Of a DNA stretch of 64,000 nt, positions 1 to 9,882 are shown piece after piece (within the stretch, counting starts at the first letter, position 1; each line of letters starts with the position of its first letter). The position numbers were made by a program, and so were the translations under genes. Location of the stretch: assembly GCA_963932145.1 (NCBI GenBank), contig CAWVQA010000110.1:89979-153978 (forward strand), in the 5' to 3' direction. The notes beneath the pieces are model-generated. The model saw nothing but the letters and a program-made list of their open reading frames with translations. It was not told the origin of the DNA and searched no databases. The DNA is from Acanthosepion lycidas (taxonomy: Eukaryota > Mollusca > Cephalopoda > Sepiida > Sepiidae).

Positions 1-19
1 CGCGGAGAAGGCGGCTTTG

Positions 20-45
20 CTTCGTTTGCCGTAGCCGGACGCGCG
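20..45 (+). repeat. Sub-repeat core C within monomer
   Basis: This is a 26-bp core starting CTTCGTTTGCCG and ending CCGGACGCGCG. The same core occurs twice more in each monomer (284-309 and 428-453), with differences only at core positions 7, 14 and 15. Downstream, C shares GCGCCTCGG with A and then diverges into the AT-rich part. It recurs at the same phase in all monomers, except that monomer 107 carries a 4-bp deletion just upstream. Confidence 0.9.
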
Positions 46-111
46 TCGTGCGCCTCGGCACTGCTCGTCGCAGCGGTACGTGTGGCTGGTGGCCGATGTT
101 GTCGAATAAAA

Positions 112-141
112 TTCGAAAAATACAATTCGAAAACCGAATTG
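112..141 (+). other. AT-rich element: two TTCGAA palindromes and a hairpin
   Basis: TTCGAA occurs at 112-117 and 126-131, 14 bp apart, inside two imperfect 14-bp direct repeats (111-124 and 125-138). Overlapping the second is a perfect inverted repeat CAATTCG / CGAATTG at 123-129 and 135-141 around a 5-base AAAAC loop. Five monomers (9, 22, 62, 70, 99) carry a C-to-A change that lies in the loop and keeps the stem. Two related monomers (54 and 91) carry a change in the right arm (CGAAGTG) that breaks it. A protein-binding or extrusion role is possible but only inferred. Confidence 0.8.
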
Positions 142-283
142 AAGCCATCAGTTGTCGTTCTAATGTCATTTCTATGCTCTTCGCACACTTTCCGTATCGG
201 TTGGCATGAAATTTCTCCAAAAAAGCAAAGGTTGTTACACGAACAGGATTCAAGTGTCACACGTTGGGAGGAGCGTCGCCGGC

Positions 284-427
284 CTTCGTCTGCCGTCGCC
301 GGACGCGCGCCTCGGAAGCTCAGTGCGTAACCTGCGAGGAGGAGGAGCAGGAGTCCGTCGTCGTCGTCGTCGTCGTCGTCGAATCGTTTCGATGCCTCCT
401 AAGTGATGCGTCGAAGGTGCCTGCTGC
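284..427 (+). repeat. Sub-repeat A (with CGT microsatellite)
   Basis: It begins with the 26-bp core (284-309), then GTGCGTAAC (323-331), a G-rich run with GG at 338, 341, 344 and 350, the (CGT)n tract (356-379), the dyad TCGAATCGTTTCGA (379-392) and CCTAAGTGA. Sub-repeat B has the same order: core, GTGCGTAAC, the same dyad, CCTAAGTGA. Core-to-dyad spacing is 95 bp in A and 97 bp in B of this monomer, which supports common descent of the two segments even though each gained a different microsatellite. Confidence 0.88.
356..379 (+). repeat. (CGT)n microsatellite, n=8 here, 5-10 across monomers
   Basis: This is one of two length-variable sites per monomer. Eight copies is commonest. Ten copies occur for example in monomers 5, 7, 8, 14, 15, 18, 60-63 and 97-100; five in monomers 27, 32, 33, 38, 40, 49, 54, 56, 75, 80, 81, 84, 86, 91, 93 and 112. 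The tract always ends in TCGAATCG. In spurious translations it gives the Arg, Val or Thr homopolymer runs. Confidence 0.95.
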
Positions 428-459
428 CTTCGTCTGCCGTAACCGGACGCGCGCTTGCG

Positions 460-460
<1 letters not shown>

Positions 461-488
<28 letters not shown>
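461..488 (+). repeat. (CTGC)n microsatellite, n=7 here, 3-12 across monomers
   Basis: This is the second variable tract. The extremes are three copies (monomers 7, 33, 60, 81, 97) and twelve copies (monomers 30 and 78). Because the unit is 4 bp, each step shifts the downstream reading frame, so array-wide ORFs switch length from monomer to monomer. Five monomers (27, 54, 75, 91, 112) carry an interrupted nine-tetramer tract whose fifth unit is CTGT. Confidence 0.95.
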
Positions 489-492
<4 letters not shown>

Positions 493-553
493 CAATCGTA
501 CGAGTGCGTAACGGCGCGAGTCCGTCGAATCGTTTCGATATGCCTAAGTGACA

Positions 554-563
554 CCGCGCGCGG
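554..563. other. CCGCGCGCGG palindrome at monomer junction
   Basis: A perfect 10-bp palindrome of alternating C and G is present in nearly every monomer. It is broken in monomers 33 and 81 (CGCGCGAAG) and in 34, 36 and 82 (CGAGCGCAAAG). Alternating CG tracts can adopt Z-DNA, but no such role can be shown here. Confidence 0.7.
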
Positions 564-1574
564 AGAAGGCGGCTTTGCTTCGTTTGCCGTAGCCGGACGC
601 GCGTCGTGCGCCTCGGCACTGCTCGTCGCAGCGGTACGTGTGGCTGGTGGCCGATGTTGTCGAATAAAATTCGAAAAATACAATTCGAAAACCGAATTGA
701 AGCCATCAGTTGTCGTTCTAATGTCATTTCTATGCTCTTCGCACACTTTCCGTATCGGTTGGCATGAAATTTCTCCAAAAAAGCAAAGGTTGTTACACGA
801 ACAGGATTCAAGTGTCACACGTTGGGAGGAGCGTCGCCGGCCTTCGTCTGCCGTCGCCGGACGCGCGCCTCGGAAGCTCAGTGCGTAACCTGCGAGGAGG
901 AGGAGCAGGAGTCCGTCGTCGTCGTCGTCGTCGTCGTCGAATCGTTTCGATGCCTCCTAAGTGATGCGTCGAAGGTGCCTGCTGCCTTCGTCTGCCGTAA
1001 CCGGACGCGCGCTTGCGCCTGCCTGCCTGCCTGCCTGCCTGCCTCGCAATCGTACGAGTGCGTAACGGCGCGAGTCCGTCGAATCGTTTCGATATGCCTA
1101 AGTGACACCGCGCGCGGAGAAGGCGGCTTTGCTTCGTTTGCCGTAGCCGGACGCGCGTCGTGCGCCTCGGCACTGCTCGTCGCAGCGGTACGTGTGGCTG
1201 GTGGCCGATGTTGTCGAATAAAATTCGAAAAATACAATTCGAAAACCGAATTGAAGCCATCAGTTGTCGTTCTAATGTCATTTCTATGCTCTTCGCACAC
1301 TTTCCGTATCGGTTGGCATGAAATTTCTCCAAAAAAGCAAAGGTTGTTACACGAACAGGATTCAAGTGTCACACGTTGGGAGGAGCGTCGCCGGCCTTCG
1401 TCTGCCGTCGCCGGACGCGCGCCTCGGAAGCTCAGTGCGTAACCTGCGAGGAGGAGGAGCAGGAGTCCGTCGTCGTCGTCGTCGTCGTCGTCGTCGAATC
1501 GTTTCGATGCCTCCTAAGTGATGCGTCGAAGGTGCCTGCTGCCTTCGTCTGCCGTAACCGGACGCGCGCTTGCG

Positions 1575-1615
<41 letters not shown>

Positions 1616-2137
1616 CAATCGTACGAGTGCGTAACGGCGCGAGTCCGTCGAATCGTTTCGATATGCCTAAGTGACACCGCGCGCGGAGAAGGCGGCTTTG
1701 CTTCGTTTGCCGTAGCCGGACGCGCGTCGTGCGCCTCGGCACTGCTCGTCGCAGCGGTACGTGTGGCTGGTGGCCGATGTTGTCGAATAAAATTCGAAAA
1801 ATACAATTCGAAAACCGAATTGAAGCCATCAGTTGTCGTTCTAATGTCATTTCTATGCTCTTCGCACACTTTCCGTATCGGTTGGCATGAAATTTCTCCA
1901 AAAAAGCAAAGGTTGTTACACGAACAGGATTCAAGTGTCACACGTTGGGAGGAGCGTCGCCGGCCTTCGTCTGCCGTCGCCGGACGCGCGCCTCGGAAGC
2001 TCAGTGCGTAACCTGCGAGGAGGAGGAGCAGGAGTCCGTCGTCGTCGTCGTCGTCGTCGAATCGTTTCGATGCCTCCTAAGTGATGCGTCGAAGGTGCCT
2101 GCTGCCTTCGTCTGCCGTAACCGGACGCGCGCTTGCG

Positions 2138-2170
<33 letters not shown>

Positions 2171-2590
2171 CAATCGTACGAGTGCGTAACGGCGCGAGTC
2201 CGTCGAATCGTTTCGATATGCCTAAGTGACACCGCGCGCGGAGAAGGCGGCTTTGCTTCGTTTGCCGTAGCCGGACGCGCGTCGTGCGCCTCGGCACTGC
2301 TCGTCGCAGCGGTACGTGTGGCTGGTGGCCGATGTTGTCGAATAAAATTCGAAAAATACAATTCGAAAACCGAATTGAAGCCATCAGTTGTCGTTCTAAT
2401 GTCATTTCTATGCTCTTCGCACACTTTCCGTATCGGTTGGCATGAAATTTCTCCAAAAAAGCAAAGGTTGTTACACGAACAGGATTCAAGTGTCACACGT
2501 TGGGAGGAGCGTCGCCGGCCTTCGTCTGCCGTCGCCGGACGCGCGCCTCGGAAGCCCAGTGCGTAACCTGCGAGGAGGAGGAGCAGGAGT

Positions 2591-2624
<34 letters not shown>

Positions 2625-3255
2625 ATCGTTTCGATGCCTCCTAAGTGATGCGTCGAAGGTGCCTGCTGCCTTCGTCTGCCGTAACCGGACGCGCGCTTGC
2701 GCCTGCCTGCCTGCCTGCCTGCCTGCCTCGCAATCGTACGAGTGCGTAACGGCGCGAGTCCGTCGAATCGTTTCGATATGCCTAAGTGACACCGCGCGCG
2801 GAGAAGGCGGCTTTGCTTCGTTTGCCGTAGCCGGACGCGCGTCGTGCGCCTCGGCACTGCTCGTCGCAGCGGTACGTGTGGCTGGTGGCCGATGTTGTCG
2901 AATAAAATTCGAAAAATACAATTCGAAAACCGAATTGAAGCCATCAGTTGTCGTTCTAATGTCATTTCTATGCTCTTCGCACACTTTCCGTATCGGTTGG
3001 CATGAAATTTCTCCAAAAAAGCAAAGGTTGTTACACGAACAGGATTCAAGTGTCACACGTTGGGAGGAGCGTCGCCGGCCTTCGTCTGCCGTCGCCGGAC
3101 GCGCGCCTCGGAAGCTCAGTGCGTAACCTGCGAGGAGGAGGAGCAGGAGTCCGTCGTCGTCGTCGTCGTCGTCGTCGAATCGTTTCGATGCCTCCTAAGT
3201 GATGCGTCGAAGGTGCCTGCTGCCTTCGTCTGCCGTAACCGGATGCGCGCTTGCG

Positions 3256-3288
<33 letters not shown>

Positions 3289-3708
3289 CAATCGTACGAG
3301 TGCGTAACGGCGCGAGTCCGTCGAATCGTTTCGATATGCCTAAGTGACACCGCGCGCGGAGAAGGCGGCTTTGCTTCGTTTGCCGTAGCCGGACGCGCGT
3401 CGTGCGCCTCGGCACTGCTCGTCGCAGCGGTACGTGTGGCTGGTGGCCGATGTTGTCGAATAAAATTCGAAAAATACAATTCGAAAACCGAATTGAAGCC
3501 ATCAGTTGTCGTTCTAATGTCATTTCTATGCTCTTCGCACACTTTCCGTATCGGTTGGCATGAAATTTCTCCAAAAAAGCAAAGGTTGTTACACGAACAG
3601 GATTCAAGTGTCACACGTTGGGAGGAGCGTCGCCGGCCTTCGTCTGCCGTCGCCGGACGCGCGCCTCGGAAGCTCAGTGCGTAACCTGCGAGGAGGAGGA
3701 GCAGGAGT

Positions 3709-3742
<34 letters not shown>

Positions 3743-4256
3743 ATCGTTTCGATGCCTCCTAAGTGATGCGTCGAAGGTGCCTGCTGCCTTCGTCTGCCGT
3801 AACCGGACGCGCGCTTGCGCCTGCCTGCCTGCCTCGCAATCGTACGAGTGCGTAACGGCGCGAGTCCGTCGAATCGTTTCGATATGCCTAAGTGACACCG
3901 CGCGCGGAGAAGGCGGCTTTGCTTCGTTTGCCGTAGCCGGACGCGCGTCGTGCGCCTCGGCACTGCTCGTCGCAGCGGTACGTGTGGCTGGTGGCCGATG
4001 TTGTCGAATAAAATTCGAAAAATACAATTCGAAAACCGAATTGAAGCCATCAGTTGTCGTTCTAATGTCATTTCTATGCTCTTCGCACACTTTCCGTATC
4101 GGTTGGCATGAAATTTCTCCAAAAAAGCAAAGGTTGTTACACGAACAGGATTCAAGTGTCACACGTTGGGAGGAGCGTCGCCGGCCTTCGTCTGCCGTCG
4201 CCGGACGCGCGCCTCGGAAGCTCAGTGCGTAACCTGCGAGGAGGAGGAGCAGGAGT

Positions 4257-4290
<34 letters not shown>

Positions 4291-4367
4291 ATCGTTTCGA
4301 TGCCTCCTAAGTGATGCGTCGAAGGTGCCTGCTGCCTTCGTCTGCCGTAACCGGACGCGCGCTTGCG

Positions 4368-4400
<33 letters not shown>

Positions 4401-4925
4401 CAATCGTACGAGTGCGTAACGGCGCGAGTCCGTCGAATCGTTTCGATATGCCTAAGTGACACCGCGCGCGGAGAAGGCGGCTTTGCTTCGTTTGCCGTAG
4501 CCGGACGCGCGTCGTGCGCCTCGGCACTGCTCGTCGCAGCGGTACGTGTGGCTGGTGGCCGATGTTGTCGAATAAAATTCGAAAAATACAATTCGAAAAA
4601 CGAATTGAAGCCATCAGTTGTCGTTCTAATGTCATTTCTATGCTCTTCGCACACTTTCCGTATCGGTTGGCATGAAATTTCTCCAAAAAAGCAAAGGTTG
4701 TTACACGAACAGGATTCAAGTGTCACACGTTGGGAGGAGCGTCGCCGGCCTTCGTCTGCCGTCGCCGGACGCGCGCCTCGGAAGCTCAGTGCGTAACCTG
4801 CGAGGAGGAGGAGCAGGAGTCCGTCGTCGTCGTCGTCGTCGTCGTCGAATCGTTTCGATGCCTCCTAAGTGATGCGTCGAAGGTGCCTGCTGCCTTCGTC
4901 TGCCGTAACCGGACGCGCGCTTGCG

Positions 4926-4958
<33 letters not shown>

Positions 4959-5483
4959 CAATCGTACGAGTGCGTAACGGCGCGAGTCCGTCGAATCGTT
5001 TCGATATGCCTAAGTGACACCGCGCGCGGAGAAGGCGGCTTTGCTTCGTTTGCCGTAGCCGGACGCGCGTCGTGCGCCTCGGCACTGCTCGTCGCAGCGG
5101 TACGTGTGGCTGGTGGCCGATGTTGTCGAATAAAATTCGAAAAATACAATTCGAAAACCGAATTGAAGCCATCAGTTGTCGTTCTAATGTCATTTCTATG
5201 CTCTTCGCACACTTTCCGTATCGGTTGGCATGAAATTTCTCCAAAAAAGCAAAGGTTGTTACACGAACAGGATTCAAGTGTCACACGTTGGGAGGAGCGT
5301 CGCCGGCCTTCGTCTGCCGTCGCCGGACGCGCGCCTCGGAAGCTCAGTGCGTAACCTGCGAGGAGGAGGAGCAGGAGTCCGTCGTCGTCGTCGTCGTCGT
5401 CGTCGAATCGTTTCGATGCCTCCTAAGTGATGCGTCGAAGGTGCCTGCTGCCTTCGTCTGCCGTAACCGGACGCGCGCTTGCG

Positions 5484-5516
<33 letters not shown>

Positions 5517-6041
5517 CAATCGTACGAGTGCGTAACGGCGCGAGTCCGTCGAATCGTTTCGATATGCCTAAGTGACACCGCGCGCGGAGAAGGCGGCTTT
5601 GCTTCGTTTGCCGTAGCCGGACGCGCGTCGTGCGCCTCGGCACTGCTCGTCGCAGCGGTACGTGTGGCTGGTGGCCGATGTTGTCGAATAAAATTCGAAA
5701 AATACAATTCGAAAACCGAATTGAAGCCATCAGTTGTCGTTCTAATGTCATTTCTATGCTCTTCGCACACTTTCCGTATCGGTTGGCATGAAATTTCTCC
5801 AAAAAAGCAAAGGTTGTTACACGAACAGGATTCAAGTGTCACACGTTGGGAGGAGCGTCGCCGGCCTTCGTCTGCCGTCGCCGGACGCGCGCCTCGGAAG
5901 CTCAGTGCGTAACCTGCGAGGAGGAGGAGCAGGAGTCCGTCGTCGTCGTCGTCGTCGTCGTCGAATCGTTTCGATGCCTCCTAAGTGATGCGTCGAAGGT
6001 GCCTGCTGCCTTCGTCTGCCGTAACCGGACGCGCGCTTGCG

Positions 6042-6074
<33 letters not shown>

Positions 6075-7153
6075 CAATCGTACGAGTGCGTAACGGCGCG
6101 AGTCCGTCGAATCGTTTCGATATGCCTAAGTGACACCGCGCGCGGAGAAGGCGGCTTTGCTTCGTTTGCCGTAGCCGGACGCGCGTCGTGCGCCTCGGCA
6201 CTGCTCGTCGCAGCGGTACGTGTGGCTGGTGGCCGATGTTGTCGAATAAAATTCGAAAAATACAATTCGAAAACCGAATTGAAGCCATCAGTTGTCGTTC
6301 TAATGTCATTTCTATGCTCTTCGCACACTTTCCGTATCGGTTGGCATGAAATTTCTCCAAAAAAGCAAAGGTTGTTACACGAACAGGATTCAAGTGTCAC
6401 ACGTTGGGAGGAGCGTCGCCGGCCTTCGTCTGCCGTCGCCGGACGCGCGCCTCGGAAGCTCAGTGCGTAACCTGCGAGGAGGAGGAGCAGGAGTCCGTCG
6501 TCGTCGTCGTCGTCGTCGTCGAATCGTTTCGATGCCTCCTAAGTGATGCGTCGAAGGTGCCTGCTGCCTTCGTCTGCCGTAACCGGACGCGCGCTTGCGC
6601 CTGCCTGCCTGCCTGCCTGCCTGCCTCGCAATCGTACGAGTGCGTAACGGCGCGAGTCCGTCGAATCGTTTCGATATGCCTAAGTGACACCGCGCGCGGA
6701 GAAGGCGGCTTTGCTTCGTTTGCCGTAGCCGGACGCGCGTCGTGCGCCTCGGCACTGCTCGTCGCAGCGGTACGTGTGGCTGGTGGCCGATGTTGTCGAA
6801 TAAAATTCGAAAAATACAATTCGAAAACCGAATTGAAGCCATCAGTTGTCGTTCTAATGTCATTTCTATGCTCTTCGCACACTTTCCGTATCGGTTGGCA
6901 TGAAATTTCTCCAAAAAAGCAAAGGTTGTTACACGAACAGGATTCAAGTGTCACACGTTGGGAGGAGCGTCGCCGGCCTTCGTCTGCCGTCGCCGGACGC
7001 GCGCCTCGGAAGCTCAGTGCGTAACCTGCGAGGAGGAGGAGCAGGAGTCCGTCGTCGTCGTCGTCGTCGTCGTCGAATCGTTTCGATGCCTCCTAAGTGA
7101 TGCGTCGAAGGTGCCTGCTGCCTTCGTCTGCCGTAACCGGACGCGCGCTTGCG

Positions 7154-7194
<41 letters not shown>

Positions 7195-7614
7195 CAATCG
7201 TACGAGTGCGTAACGGCGCGAGTCCGTCGAATCGTTTCGATATGCCTAAGTGACACCGCGCGCGGAGAAGGCGGCTTTGCTTCGTTTGCCGTAGCCGGAC
7301 GCGCGTCGTGCGCCTCGGCACTGCTCGTCGCAGCGGTACGTGTGGCTGGTGGCCGATGTTGTCGAATAAAATTCGAAAAATACAATTCGAAAACCGAATT
7401 GAAGCCATCAGTTGTCGTTCTAATGTCATTTCTATGCTCTTCGCACACTTTCCGTATCGGTTGGCATGAAATTTCTCCAAAAAAGCAAAGGTTGTTACAC
7501 GAACAGGATTCAAGTGTCACACGTTGGGAGGAGCGTCGCCGGCCTTCGTCTGCCGTCGCCGGACGCGCGCCTCGGAAGCTCAGTGCGTAACCTGCGAGGA
7601 GGAGGAGCAGGAGT

Positions 7615-7648
<34 letters not shown>

Positions 7649-7725
7649 ATCGTTTCGATGCCTCCTAAGTGATGCGTCGAAGGTGCCTGCTGCCTTCGTC
7701 TGCCGTAACCGGACGCGCGCTTGCG

Positions 7726-7758
<33 letters not shown>

Positions 7759-8178
7759 CAATCGTACGAGTGCGTAACGGCGCGAGTCCGTCGAATCGTT
7801 TCGATATGCCTAAGTGACACCGCGCGCGGAGAAGGCGGCTTTGCTTCGTTTGCCGTAGCCGGACGCGCGTCGTGCGCCTCGGCACTGCTCGTCGCAGCGG
7901 TACGTGTGGCTGGTGGCCGATGTTGTCGAATAAAATTCGAAAAATACAATTCGAAAACCGAATTGAAGCCATCAGTTGTCGTTCTAATGTCATTTCTATG
8001 CTCTTCGCACACTTTCCGTATCGGTTGGCATGAAATTTCTCCAAAAAAGCAAAGGTTGTTACACGAACAGGATTCAAGTGTCACACGTTGGGAGGAGCGT
8101 CGCCGGCCTTCGTCTGCCGTCGCCGGACGCGCGCCTCGGAAGCTCAGTGCGTAACCTGCGAGGAGGAGGAGCAGGAGT

Positions 8179-8212
<34 letters not shown>

Positions 8213-8843
8213 ATCGTTTCGATGCCTCCTAAGTGATGCGTCGAAGGTGCCTGCTGCCTTCGTCTGCCGTAACCGGACGCGCGCTTGCGCCTGCCTGCCT
8301 GCCTGCCTGCCTGCCTCGCAATCGTACGAGTGCGTAACGGCGCGAGTCCGTCGAATCGTTTCGATATGCCTAAGTGACACCGCGCGCGGAGAAGGCGGCT
8401 TTGCTTCGTTTGCCGTAGCCGGACGCGCGTCGTGCGCCTCGGCACTGCTCGTCGCAGCGGTACGTGTGGCTGGTGGCCGATGTTGTCGAATAAAATTCGA
8501 AAAATACAATTCGAAAACCGAATTGAAGCCATCAGTTGTCGTTCTAATGTCATTTCTATGCTCTTCGCACACTTTCCGTATCGGTTGGCATGAAATTTCT
8601 CCAAAAAAGCAAAGGTTGTTACACGAACAGGATTCAAGTGTCACACGTTGGGAGGAGCGTCGCCGGCCTTCGTCTGCCGTCGCCGGACGCGCGCCTCGGA
8701 AGCTCAGTGCGTAACCTGCGAGGAGGAGGAGCAGGAGTCCGTCGTCGTCGTCGTCGTCGTCGTCGAATCGTTTCGATGCCTCCTAAGTGATGCGTCGAAG
8801 GTGCCTGCTGCCTTCGTCTGCCGTAACCGGACGCGCGCTTGCG

Positions 8844-8876
<33 letters not shown>

Positions 8877-8887
8877 CAATCGTACGA

Positions 8888-8889
8888 GG
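8888..8889 (+). other. Private one-base insertion in monomer 16
   Basis: ACGAGGTGCG replaces ACGAGTGCG, making the monomer 559 bp although its tract counts predict 558. It is the only insertion I found outside the microsatellites. Confidence 0.85.
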
Positions 8890-9848
8890 TGCGTAACGGC
8901 GCGAGTCCGTCGAATCGTTTCGATATGCCTAAGTGACACCGCGCGCGGAGAAGGCGGCTTTGCTTCGTTTGCCGTAGCCGGACGCGCGTCGTGCGCCTCG
9001 GCACTGCTCGTCGCAGCGGTACGTGTGGCTGGTGGCCGATGTTGTCGAATAAAATTCGAAAAATACAATTCGAAAACCGAATTGAAGCCATCAGTTGTCG
9101 TTCTAATGTCATTTCTATGCTCTTCGCACACTTTCCGTATCGGTTGGCATGAAATTTCTCCAAAAAAGCAAAGGTTGTTACACGAACAGGATTCAAGTGT
9201 CACACGTTGGGAGGAGCGTCGCCGGCCTTCGTCTGCCGTCGCCGGACGCGCGCCTCGGAAGCTCAGTGCGTAACCTGCGAGGAGGAGGAGCAGGAGTCCG
9301 TCGTCGTCGTCGTCGTCGTCGAATCGTTTCGATGCCTCCTAAGTGATGCGTCGAAGGTGCCTGCTGCCTTCGTCTGCCGTAACCGGACGCGCGCTTGCGC
9401 CTGCCTGCCTGCCTGCCTGCCTGCCTCGCAATCGTACGAGTGCGTAACGGCGCGAGTCCGTCGAATCGTTTCGATATGCCTAAGTGACACCGCGCGCGGA
9501 GAAGGCGGCTTTGCTTCGTTTGCCGTAGCCGGACGCGCGTCGTGCGCCTCGGCACTGCTCGTCGCAGCGGTACGTGTGGCTGGTGGCCGATGTTGTCGAA
9601 TAAAATTCGAAAAATACAATTCGAAAACCGAATTGAAGCCATCAGTTGTCGTTCTAATGTCATTTCTATGCTCTTCGCACACTTTCCGTATCGGTTGGCA
9701 TGAAATTTCTCCAAAAAAGCAAAGGTTGTTACACGAACAGGATTCAAGTGTCACACGTTGGGAGGAGCGTCGCCGGCCTTCGTCTGCCGTCGCCGGACGC
9801 GCGCCTCGGAAGCTCAGTGCGTAACCTGCGAGGAGGAGGAGCAGGAGT

Positions 9849-9882
<34 letters not shown>

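Larger units (their letters stand above)
1..558 (+). repeat. Reference monomer 1 (558 bp, 8 CGT, 7 CTGC)
   Basis: Used as the coordinate standard; the same layout holds in every monomer. Order: GC-rich C segment with the 26-bp core at 20-45; AT-rich segment with AATAAA-containing sequence, two TTCGAA palindromes and a hairpin, followed by mixed sequence to about 283; sub-repeat A (284-427) with core, a G-rich GAGG run, the CGT microsatellite and a dyad; sub-repeat B (428-558 and about 19 bases into the next monomer) with core, the CTGC microsatellite, the same dyad and the palindrome CCGCGCGCGG across the monomer junction. The junction is arbitrary: it was chosen to fit the window edge and is not a biological boundary. 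Confidence 0.97.
428..577 (+). repeat. Sub-repeat B (with CTGC microsatellite)
   Basis: Core at 428-453, (CTGC)7 at 461-488, GTGCGTAAC at 504-512, dyad TCGAATCGTTTCGA at 525-538, CCTAAGTGA, then the palindrome CCGCGCGCGG at 554-563, after which core C of the next monomer starts at 578. B is the diverged twin of A. It lacks A's G-rich run and CGT expansion and has the tetramer expansion instead. Confidence 0.88.

Noticed and set aside
112..131. CENP-B box around the TTCGAA motifs
   Set aside because: After TTCG the required downstream CGGG is absent (CAAT in the first motif), and the fixed A is missing in the second. Only the minus-strand site in sub-repeat B comes within one mismatch.
461..488. 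Telomere-type repeat
   Set aside because: CTGC and CGT tracts are short interstitial microsatellites and match no telomeric repeat known to me.
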